Positions 1 to 5,718 of a stretch of DNA of 9,192 bases are shown piece after piece. Source of the stretch: Candidatus Zhuqueibacterota bacterium 4572_119 (GTDB taxonomy: Bacteria > Zhuqueibacterota > Zhuqueibacteria > Thermofontimicrobiales > Thermofontimicrobiaceae); the NCBI GenBank assembly GCA_002084535.1, contig NBLI01000241.1, positions 1 through 9,192 on the forward strand. The letters run 5' to 3'. The translations under genes were made by a program, and so were the position numbers. The notes beneath the pieces are model-generated. The model was not told where the DNA came from and searched no databases. It worked only from the letters and a program-made list of their open reading frames with translations. Every line of letters starts with the position of its first letter. The stretch's first letter is position 1.

Positions 1-703
1 CAAGTTTGGTTTCAACTGAATATCCATTGAAACCAGTGTTTTGTAATTTCCCCTGCGGTGTATCGATGTTTCCAGCTTGTCGGTTGCTTAAGCCAAAAAG
101 AAATGACCAGGCGCCAATGCCACCGGATAAATGTAATTGTTCGGATTGTTGCTGATTAACGGTGCTATATTGAAACCCAACATTTCCCTGAAGATGAAAT
201 CCATCACTTTTAAAAACAGGTTTTCTCGTGATATAATTGACTACGCCGGCAACTGCTTCGGAGCCATAGAGAATTGAAGCTGGTCCGCGGATTATTTCAA
301 CTTTTTCAATTTGGCTGACATCGATTAAATGCGCGTGATTTCCATAACTTCGTAACGAATTTACCCGCATTCCGTCTATCAATGTCAAAACATGGGGACC
401 CACCAGTCCTCTGACTGAAACTTTCTGGCTCCAGGGTCCAGCATTGGAATGGGTAACTCCGGCTATCTGATCAACCAACTCTCCATAACTGGAAGAATTT
501 TTTTGCCAAATTCGCTGCTCTGAAATAACATTAACCGGGACATGTGTTTCAAAAACATTCTTTTCATATCGGTTCGCGGTGATGACAACACGGGCGAGCT
601 CATATTTAACTCTAATTGAATCTGAATCCAATGTTTTACTCTCAGCAATTAGAATTGAGTTTCCAATGAATAGAAAAATAATTCCGGTGATTAGACGTTT
701 CAT
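1..703 (-). CDS. TonB-dependent outer-membrane receptor, N-terminal 234 codons (gene continues left of window)
   Basis: Reading down from an ATG at 703-701 gives an uninterrupted frame to the window edge. Residues 1-20 form a signal peptide (MKRL, a hydrophobic stretch, ending SILIA). A TonB-box-like segment follows (RVVITANRYE, residues 38-47), then a plug domain of about residues 48-165 with the family hallmarks VSVRG (95-99), LIDGMRV (108-114) and VEIIRGPASILYGSEAVAG (135-153). The beta-barrel then begins. Such receptors import iron chelates, cobalamin, metals or glycans across the outer membrane using TonB energy; the ligand cannot be read from the plug. A GGAG ribosome-binding sequence lies just upstream (GGAGAAACAAATATG). 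It is the last visible gene of a same-strand run with rex and the TM1266 regulator, 120 bases after the latter. I saw no cobalamin or other riboswitch in that gap. The family call is firm; substrate and co-regulation are open. Confidence 0.93.
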   Translation of the reverse strand, partial: MKRLITGIIFLFIGNSILIAESKTLDSDSIRVKYELARVVITANRYEKNVFETHVPVNVISEQRIWQKNSSSYGELVDQIAGVTHSNAGPWSQKVSVRGLVGPHVLTLIDGMRVNSLRSYGNHAHLIDVSQIEKVEIIRGPASILYGSEAVAGVVNYITRKPVFKSDGFHLQGNVGFQYSTVNQQQSEQLHLSGGIGAWSFLFGLSNRQAGNIDTPQGKLQNTGFNGYSVETKL

Positions 704-823
704 ATTTGTTTCTCCTTGTTTGAAATAGTGTGTTTTATTGGCTGCAAATTTAGAGGAATGCCAGTTTATAATTGCTGTCTTTTTTAATTTTGCACAAGAC
801 TAATTTTAATAAAAAGGCAAATC

Positions 824-1087
824 CTATAATTTAGCAAAAGCTGATTTAACAGTTACTCCGGAGAGTTGACCGATTTTTCCGGTTAAAGCGCCGATTTCAT
901 CGTTATCTCCGTCCACAACAAGTGAAATAATAGAAAGGTTCCGTTCCTGGTAAGGTATGCCTAATCGACCGACGATAATTGAAGCATGTTGATGAAGAAT
1001 ATCGTTTAAAGTGTTGTAGGATTTTTCCGGCTCATTCACGAGAATGCCAATGAAGCCGATCCTTCTTTTAGCGGAATGATTGTTCAT
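824..1087 (-). CDS. TM1266-family putative iron-only hydrogenase system regulator
   Basis: A complete 87-residue protein. From residue 9 it follows the TM1266 family pattern: RIGFIGILV, a central ILHQHASIIVGRLGIPY, then SIISLVVDGDNDEIGALTGK and GQLSGVTVKS at the end. Known family members are small ACT/ferredoxin-like-fold proteins named for Thermotoga maritima TM1266. They often sit beside [FeFe]-hydrogenase or HydEFG maturation genes, but their biochemical role is not settled. The start is well supported by an AAGGAG sequence six bases before the ATG. It lies 98 bases downstream of rex on the same strand, so a redox/hydrogenase regulatory pair is likely. No hydrogenase gene is inside the window. 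A small ligand- or metal-binding role is inference. Confidence 0.88.
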   Translation of the reverse strand: MNNHSAKRRIGFIGILVNEPEKSYNTLNDILHQHASIIVGRLGIPYQERNLSIISLVVDGDNDEIGALTGKIGQLSGVTVKSAFAKL

Positions 1088-1185
1088 ATTTTCTCCTTAA
1101 CGTCAGGGAATGTCCCCTTCATTTTAGATTTTATTGATTTGAGTTTAATTATGTCTGTTATTGATTATTTAATATTGTATTTTGG

Positions 1186-1836
1186 TCAGCTTAGCGATTC
1201 AACAAATCCTTCTTTATCGATTTTTCTGGAAAAGTAGGCTACTTTTTCAACAGCTAAAATCATGTCGCGGTTTTCCACAAAAACATCATTATCCAAATAC
1301 AGGTTTGTTGGCGCGTAATTCAGGATTCCTCTGATGCCGGCTTTCATTATTCTTTCTGCCATCTCCTGTGCCTCCTCTGCGGGAATTGCTAAAATAACCA
1401 CACGAATATTCTTTTCTTTGATAATTTTTTCCAGTTTATCAATTCCATAGCAATGGGTTCCCAAAATCACCTGGTCTGTTTTTTGGGGATCTTTATCAAA
1501 GGACGCGACGATTTCGATTTTTTTTCTTCTGTTTTTGCAATAATTAAGAATTGCTCTGCCGAGTTGACCCAAACCGATGATTGCTACGTGCTGCTTTTCT
1601 TCTGAATCAATAAATTCATTGAGACTTTCAACTAAATTGTTTAGACTGTATCCTTTTACGGGAGAGCCTGAATACCCAATCGCCATTAAGTCGCGCCTGA
1701 TTTGTGCTGATGAAAAACCGCTTAGCGTTGCTAATTCATGGGAAAAGATATTTGGTCTATCCGATGGATTGAGGCTCATCAAAATCCGCCGGTAGAGAAT
1801 AAGTCTTTCAATAGCTTTTTCCGGTATTTGTTTCAT
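1186..1836 (-). CDS. rex: Redox-sensing transcriptional repressor Rex
   Basis: A 216-residue protein, the usual length for Rex, which represses fermentative, respiratory and hydrogenase genes when NADH is low and releases DNA when NADH binds. The N-terminal winged helix starts MKQIPEKAIERLILYRRIL and contains FSHELATLSGFSSAQIRRDL (31-50), followed by the wing region GSPVKGYSL. The Rossmann domain has IIGLGQLGRAIL (86-97), with the GxGxLG dinucleotide loop. Family-type C-terminal segments are ILNYAPTNL (171-179) and VENRDM (187-192). I place the start at the ATG at 1836. A longer reading from a TTG at 1896 would add 20 residues not typical of Rex, would begin inside the predicted -10 box and would run through the operator. 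No clear Shine-Dalgarno precedes this ATG. Transcription is probably autoregulated. Confidence 0.95.
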   Translation of the reverse strand: MKQIPEKAIERLILYRRILMSLNPSDRPNIFSHELATLSGFSSAQIRRDLMAIGYSGSPVKGYSLNNLVESLNEFIDSEEKQHVAIIGLGQLGRAILNYCKNRRKKIEIVASFDKDPQKTDQVILGTHCYGIDKLEKIIKEKNIRVVILAIPAEEAQEMAERIMKAGIRGILNYAPTNLYLDNDVFVENRDMILAVEKVAYFSRKIDKEGFVESLS

Positions 1837-1850
1837 GGCAAACGCTTGCT

Positions 1851-1868
1851 TTGTGATATTATTCACAC
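1851..1868 (-). promoter_or_regulatory. Rex operator in front of rex
   Basis: The 18 bases TTGTGATATTATTCACAC match the Rex-box consensus TTGTGAA-N4-TTCACAA at 12 of 14 defined positions with exactly the right spacing. The box lies 14 bases upstream of the rex ATG and downstream of the predicted -10 box, a position suited to blocking transcription. A second, weaker partial palindrome (CTGT...ACAG, 1868-1885) abuts it. Autoregulation is inferred from this placement and is known for many Rex proteins. Confidence 0.8.
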
Positions 1869-1887
1869 TGTTACAAAAATCACAGCG

Positions 1888-1916
1888 AATATACAAAAAT
1901 AAAATTTCGAAAGCAA
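1888..1916 (-). promoter_or_regulatory. Predicted sigma70-type promoter of rex
   Basis: On the minus strand, TTGCTT (1916-1911) and TATATT (1893-1888) are separated by exactly 17 bases. The -10 box matches 5 of 6 consensus positions and the -35 box is weak. The Rex operator begins about 20 bases downstream of the -10 box. The region is AT-rich, so a chance match is possible, but the arrangement agrees with the operator and the ATG start. Confidence 0.5.
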
Positions 1917-2046
1917 GAAAAAATTTAATTATTTTTAAACTTAAACTTGACTATTAATATTAAATCTGGTAAATTTGTACTGATAATTTTTTTACTTAGA
2001 AACCGGCTTGAAAAATGGTAATACCTCATATACAGGTGGCAGACAG

Positions 2047-2150
2047 AGATGTCGTACACTTCCACTAAGTAATAAATTGTGCCATCAACAATTATATTTA
2101 TTGATTTTATAGATAGTATCAACAATTACTATTTCAAGTGTGCGACATCT
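2047..2150. repeat. Inverted repeat in the rex / aldolase spacer (15-base arms)
   Basis: AGATGTCGTACACTT (2047-2061) is complementary to AAGTGTGCGACATCT (2136-2150). All 15 positions pair in plus-strand RNA if one G-U pair is allowed. Inside the loop lie a smaller hairpin (AATTGT 2075-2080 with ACAATT 2088-2093) and two direct copies of ATCAACAATTA (2084-2094 and 2118-2128). No coding sequence is evident. It may be a structured leader, a degenerate mobile-element remnant or a dispersed intergenic repeat. The rest of the spacer 1917-2318 holds the tandem repeat at 2154 and a possible promoter at 2211. Confidence 0.65.
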
Positions 2151-2153
2151 TGA

Positions 2154-2181
2154 ATACTCCCATAACTATACTCCCATAACT
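2154..2181. repeat. Perfect tandem duplication of 14 bases
   Basis: ATACTCCCATAACT occurs twice head-to-tail without a gap (2154-2167, 2168-2181). The second copy continues into TGATGCGTTAC. The extended form, ACTCCCATAACTGATGCGTTAC (2170-2191), recurs at 6765-6786 with 19 of 22 identities, so this is also part of a short dispersed motif. Confidence 0.85.
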
Positions 2182-2210
2182 GATGCGTTACGAAAAATGT
2201 TTCTTTTATA

Positions 2211-2243
2211 TTGACCTTTGAAATTATTTTGAATCTTTATAAT
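2211..2243 (+). promoter_or_regulatory. Possible promoter of the DHDPS-family gene
   Basis: A perfect TATAAT (2238-2243) lies 75 bases upstream of the ATG at 2319. TTGACC (2211-2216) is a good -35 sequence, but the 21-base spacer is longer than the usual 16-18. Only the -10 part is convincing. Confidence 0.35.
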
Positions 2244-2318
2244 ACCTAAAGGATTAAAACAGAAGTCTGGATTCGCTTTAAAATCGATATTGAAGTCATT
2301 AATGGAGGCACGTAATTA

Positions 2319-3224
2319 ATGGTTTACAAACAATTTGAAGGAGTTTTCGCGCCAATACTCACACCTTTCTCTTCTCGCGATTTTTCCATTGATTATGAAT
2401 TTGTTCGCCGCCACCTGGAATTTTTAAATCAAAAGGGAATACAGGGCGTGCTGGTTTCCGGGACCAATGGAGAGTTCCCATCTTTGTCCGTGGAAGAGCG
2501 AAAAAATCTTATTTCCTGGGTGTTGAAATTCAGGGGCAATTTGAAGGTGATTATGCAGACTGGCACTTCTTCTTTTGTTGATACAATTGGGCTGAGTGAA
2601 TATGGTAAAGAAAAAGGCGTTGACGCGGTTTTGATCGCTGTTCCGTATTATTATAAAAACATCAATGACGTGGGATTGATTGATTATTATATTCAAATTT
2701 TTAACCGGATTCAACTGCCAATATTTTTATATAATATGCCGCAGGTAACAAAAATTAAAATCACCGGAACAGTGATCAAAGCATTGCTTGGATTCCAGAA
2801 TTTTTTAGGAATAAAAGAATCCACCGGACTTTGGGAGGAAACTAAGTATTACATTGAATCATTCAGGCAGCTTCATGTTTTTGTGGGAAATGATATTTTA
2901 ATAAAGCAATCGTTGGATATTGGAGCCGGTGGTTGTATAACGGCAGTAGCAAATACTTTTCCCGAACTTCTGACCAGCCTGCTTATTTCTCTAAAGAAGA
3001 AAGAGGATGTACAATATGTCCAGCAACAGCTAACTGCTTACCGAAAACTTCTTCAGCAATTCCCGTTGCAAGCTGCATCAAAATATATTTTGAAACTTCG
3101 CGGTTTGGGAATCAGCACTGTGCGCCCACCGCTCCAGGATTTGTCTGAATCACAAAAGCGAGAATTGGAACGGGGATTGGAAAAACTGGGGTTCAATTTT
3201 CAAGAAGAAAATATTTCGTTTTAA
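2319..3224 (+). CDS. Dihydrodipicolinate synthase / N-acetylneuraminate lyase superfamily aldolase
   Basis: A 301-residue class I aldolase of the DHDPS/NAL (COG0329) superfamily, of normal length. Members form a Schiff base between an active-site lysine and a 2-keto acid. Visible signatures are the GTNGE loop (48-52, in place of the usual GTTGE), YNMP with the catalytic tyrosine at 138, and GIKES with the Schiff-base lysine at 166. The C-terminal KYILKLRGLGISTVRPPL (255-272) is typical. True DapA enzymes usually have an arginine just after YNxP (YNVPGRT) to bind the second substrate; here the sequence is YNMPQVTK. With the T-to-N change in the GTTGE loop, this argues against lysine biosynthesis and for a sugar-acid or other keto-acid aldolase. 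GGAGG (2304-2308) supports the start, 10 bases upstream. Neighbours give no pathway clue. Confidence 0.9.
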   Translation: MVYKQFEGVFAPILTPFSSRDFSIDYEFVRRHLEFLNQKGIQGVLVSGTNGEFPSLSVEERKNLISWVLKFRGNLKVIMQTGTSSFVDTIGLSEYGKEKGVDAVLIAVPYYYKNINDVGLIDYYIQIFNRIQLPIFLYNMPQVTKIKITGTVIKALLGFQNFLGIKESTGLWEETKYYIESFRQLHVFVGNDILIKQSLDIGAGGCITAVANTFPELLTSLLISLKKKEDVQYVQQQLTAYRKLLQQFPLQAASKYILKLRGLGISTVRPPLQDLSESQKRELERGLEKLGFNFQEENISF

Positions 3225-3304
3225 CGTGAACAAATTCGTTTGAGCAAATTAAAAATTTTGACGCTCTGTAAAAAATAATATCGTGAATTTAGAGGAGTGA
3301 TATC

Positions 3305-3871
3305 ATGAAAAAGCAAATCGTTTTTTTGCAGCTTATTTTCATGTGGGCAAATTTTTCTTTTGCGGATATTGGATCTGTTGATTTCATCGTGATGAGAATG
3401 GATTATCAAACTTACCAGGTAAAATATTTGTATTACTTTTCGCAGCCTTACGACATAGCTCTTGCGGATTCGACCGAGTACAGTTACCATGACCTTTATT
3501 TTCGGCTAATCCCGGCAGGTGATTTTGGTGAAACTTCCGTCCGCAGCAGGACCACCGGGCAATTGGTTTATAAAGCAACAACAATTTGGGATGGAACCGG
3601 AGAACACATTTTTCCACCCACACCCGGTATGAACGAACCGCATGGTAGCGGTCATAGTGAAGCAGTTTTGAAATTTCTGGATTTTGATGAATATTTTTGG
3701 GAAGAAGGGGACGCCACCCGTGCTTTAACCGCCTGGAATGAAGCGCTGCAAAACGCACCGCTGTCATTATTTGGAGAATCAGAATATGGCGCGCTTGTCT
3801 ATTTACACTATTTCTCGGTTGGTGCTGCTGATCCGACAACTTATATATTGGCACAGAAGAATATACCATGA
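3305..3871 (+). CDS. Secreted protein, N-terminal part of a frameshifted beta-propeller gene
   Basis: 188 residues opening with a clear signal peptide (MKKQIVFLQLIFMWANFSFA, cleavage expected near residue 20). GAGGAG (3292-3297) seven bases upstream of the ATG supports the start. The body (21-180) is a probable extracellular domain that I do not recognise; it contains an Asp/Glu-rich HGSGHSEAVLKFLDFDEYFWEEGD stretch split around residue 120 and a helical RALTAWNEALQNAP segment. The last residues (TTYILAQKNIP) look unnatural. In the next frame the same bases read YIGTEEYTMIPEDRKGRIYRS, a natural lead into the propeller that follows. The stop overlaps the next ATG (ATGA, 3868-3871). I infer a single ancestral gene that lost one base between about 3832 and 3850. 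A real two-gene, translationally coupled arrangement is the alternative. Confidence 0.75.
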   Translation: MKKQIVFLQLIFMWANFSFADIGSVDFIVMRMDYQTYQVKYLYYFSQPYDIALADSTEYSYHDLYFRLIPAGDFGETSVRSRTTGQLVYKATTIWDGTGEHIFPPTPGMNEPHGSGHSEAVLKFLDFDEYFWEEGDATRALTAWNEALQNAPLSLFGESEYGALVYLHYFSVGAADPTTYILAQKNIP

Positions 3872-4905
3872 TCCCGGAAGATAGAAAAGGAAGAATCTAT
3901 CGCAGTATGTACGAGGGCGCTGTTTGGGAAAATACCAATTTCCCGGACACCGCAGTTACAGCCATAGGTATTAATCCGCAAAATCCAAAAACCGCTTACG
4001 CGGGCGCGTACAATCCATTTTATGCCCAGTGGGGGCTTTATAAAATTGTTGAAGGCTTAAAATGGGAAAAAATTATGCCACTTCCTTTTGAAGAAAGGCT
4101 TTTTCGGATTAATTGTATTGAAGTTTCTCATACCGATTCAAATATTGTTTTTGTTGGCACAGACCAGGGATTGTACATGAGCCTGGATAACGCGCTGACC
4201 TGGAATTACAACTTAGGTCCATTTAATATTTCATCGATTCAGTTTTTTAAAAAGAAGGTTTTTGTAACAACAAATGGCAATACCCGGTCTGATGGGATTT
4301 ATGTTAGTTATGATCTCGGCGAAACCTGGCAAATATATACCTACTGGCTATTTTGTACCGAGATGATAGCCGGGCAAAGATTGAATCCTGTTCAACCGGC
4401 ATATTTTATTTTAGGTGATACATTAAAAGGTGTTTCTGTTACCCGTGAATCCCCGTATAACTGGCAAAATATCAGTGAAACTTTACCAGTGAAGCAAGTT
4501 ACTTCTTTAGCATATTTCTTTCAAAGACCAACTTCAATTTTTGCCGGTACGGTAAATGGCGTCTATAAATATGGACAGGTTCACACAGAGGTGATTCCAC
4601 ATTATGACGAAAAAATTACTCAACTTAAAAAGGCTCATTTGATAAAAAATTATCCCAATCCGTTTAACGCAAGTACAATTATTCAATACCAAATACCAAA
4701 GTTTTCTTTTGTGAGAATGAAAATATTCAATACTCTGGGTCAGGAAATAAAATGTCTGGTAGAAACACAAAAAGAAACTGGCAGTTATTCAATCAAGTGG
4801 GATGGAAAGGATAAGTTGGGGAATAATGTAGTGAGCGGAATTTATCTGGTGCGGCTTGAGAGTGAGGCGTTTGTGGATATGAAGAAAACATTATTGATCA
4901 GGTGA
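3868..4905 (+). CDS. Beta-propeller (BNR/Asp-box) protein with T9SS type A sorting domain, downstream part of the split gene
   Basis: 345 residues from the ATG; the frame is open back to 3832. About five propeller repeats are visible, with Asp-box-type motifs SLDNALTW (105-112) and SYDLGETW (147-154) and recurring IxVSHTDSNIVFVGTDQGLY-like strands. This fold is common in sialidase- or sortilin-like and cell-surface proteins. Residues 258-345 are a FlgD-Ig-like type IX sorting domain: NYPNPFNAST (261-270), FNTLGQEI, GSYSIKWDGKDKLGN, VVSGIYLVRL and the ending KKTLLIR. The mature protein should therefore cross the outer membrane by the type IX system. This part has no signal peptide of its own, so it can be exported only if fused to the upstream 3305-3871 product. 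That is strong support for a frameshift in one gene, either a mutation or a sequencing error. Function of the propeller is unknown. Confidence 0.85.
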   Translation: MIPEDRKGRIYRSMYEGAVWENTNFPDTAVTAIGINPQNPKTAYAGAYNPFYAQWGLYKIVEGLKWEKIMPLPFEERLFRINCIEVSHTDSNIVFVGTDQGLYMSLDNALTWNYNLGPFNISSIQFFKKKVFVTTNGNTRSDGIYVSYDLGETWQIYTYWLFCTEMIAGQRLNPVQPAYFILGDTLKGVSVTRESPYNWQNISETLPVKQVTSLAYFFQRPTSIFAGTVNGVYKYGQVHTEVIPHYDEKITQLKKAHLIKNYPNPFNASTIIQYQIPKFSFVRMKIFNTLGQEIKCLVETQKETGSYSIKWDGKDKLGNNVVSGIYLVRLESEAFVDMKKTLLIR

Positions 4906-4967
4906 AGAAACAGGTAAAGGTGGAGAAAAAAATATAAAAAGCAAATTTTGATTAATTTGAATGGCAA

Positions 4968-5047
4968 TGTAGAGCAGGCGCTCCGTCTGCAAATGTCCCA
5001 ATACAAAGCGCATGATGAACGAGCCACAGCTGTGGCGGCTGTTCTAC
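4968..5047. repeat. 80-bp imperfect palindromic intergenic repeat with two internal hairpins
   Basis: Outer inverted repeats GTAGAGCAGGCGC (4969-4981) and GCGGCTGTTCTAC (5035-5047) agree at 11 of 13 positions. Inside, GCAGGCG-CTC-CGTCTGC (4974-4990) can form a tight hairpin, and GCCACAGCTGTGGC (5023-5036) is a perfect 14-base palindrome. The unit is much more GC-rich than its surroundings. This resembles short non-autonomous, REP- or MITE-like repeats. No coding frame is convincing. Confidence 0.65.
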
Positions 5048-5107
5048 CGAAAAGTCATGAAAAATTTAACTAATTCAGGTTGTCGCCCGCAAGGTTTTAT
5101 ATTTTTT

Positions 5108-5149
5108 CCTTTGCGAACTTTGCGCCTTCTTCGCGCTCTTTCGGTTAAA
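5108..5149. repeat. Degenerate TTTGCG-type dispersed repeat
   Basis: CCTTTGCGAACTTTGCGCC, then TTCTTCGCGCTCTTTCGGTTAAA, is a run of units of about 10 bases built on CTTTGCG. I recognise this style (CTTTGCGxxCTTTGCGG...TTAAA) as a dispersed intergenic repeat seen in many environmental bacterial genomes. Together with the 4968 element it fills most of the gap 4906-5190, which otherwise shows no gene. Confidence 0.5.
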
Positions 5150-5190
5150 AAACAATAAAGTCAAATTCTAAACTAAAACAATGGTAAACC

Positions 5191-5718
5191 ATGAAACCTT
5201 TAGCCTCTCCAACCACAAAATTATTGATTGCTGTTTTGTTCTCTGATGAAGAACTTCTGAATGCGGCAAAGGAAAAGCTTCACGAAAAATACGGGGCTAT
5301 TGATTTTGAAAGCCAAAGGTTTGATTTCGCGGTTTCAGATTATTATAAACCCGAAATGGGCTGGCCAATTTACCGGTTGTTCTGGTCTTTCGAAGAATTA
5401 ATCAATCCCAAAGATATCGCCCCTATTAAAATTGAATGCAATGAAATTGAAGATCAACTGGCTATTCAGGGAAAAAGAAAAGTAAACCTTGACGCGGGAT
5501 ATTTGGATTACGATAAAGTTGTTTTGGCTTCCGCTAAATATAATTGGCAAAAAATATATCTGGATAATGGAATTTATGCTGATTTGACACTTCGTTATGA
5601 GAAGGGGAATTATTTTCCATTTCCCTGGAGTTTTCCTGATTTCAAAGAAGGACATTACAATAAAATGCTTTTGCGAATACGTGAACTATACAAACAGCAG
5701 CGGAAAAATAAACAATGA
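5191..5718 (+). CDS. DUF4416 family protein
   Basis: A 175-residue protein matching DUF4416 throughout: KLLIAVLFS at the start, FDFAVSDYYKPEMGWPIYRLF (44-64, a tyrosine pair followed by EMG), LINPKDIAPIKIECNEIE (76-93), then GKRKVNLDAGYLDYDKVVLAS (98-118) and NGIYADLTLRYEKG (131-144). The family is uncharacterised; it is small, without signal peptide or membrane segment, so probably cytoplasmic. No strong Shine-Dalgarno precedes the ATG at 5191. The stop codon overlaps the ATG of the pyruvate-kinase-like gene (ATGA, 5715-5718), so the two are probably translationally coupled and may act together. Function is not assignable from sequence alone. Confidence 0.85.
   Translation: MKPLASPTTKLLIAVLFSDEELLNAAKEKLHEKYGAIDFESQRFDFAVSDYYKPEMGWPIYRLFWSFEELINPKDIAPIKIECNEIEDQLAIQGKRKVNLDAGYLDYDKVVLASAKYNWQKIYLDNGIYADLTLRYEKGNYFPFPWSFPDFKEGHYNKMLLRIRELYKQQRKNKQ

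Noticed and set aside
463..648. Minus-strand 61-codon frame within the receptor gene
   Set aside because: It is an out-of-frame shadow; the same strand carries the clear TonB-receptor frame.
704..823. Cobalamin or other riboswitch ahead of the TonB receptor
   Set aside because: The gap is only 120 bases and has no B12-box or comparable conserved core.
1925..2125. A 66-codon minus-strand open frame in the rex upstream spacer
   Set aside because: It runs through the inverted repeat, has low-complexity Ile/Tyr/Lys composition, resembles no family I know, and lacks a Shine-Dalgarno.
3832..3850. Programmed -1 ribosomal frameshift joining the two propeller ORFs
   Set aside because: No X-XXY-YYZ slippery heptamer or downstream stem was seen; a mutation or sequencing error is simpler.
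3384..3869. Minus-strand 161-codon frame opposite the signal-peptide protein
   Set aside because: His/Arg-rich antisense composition, no family motif; the plus strand has a ribosome-binding site and signal peptide.
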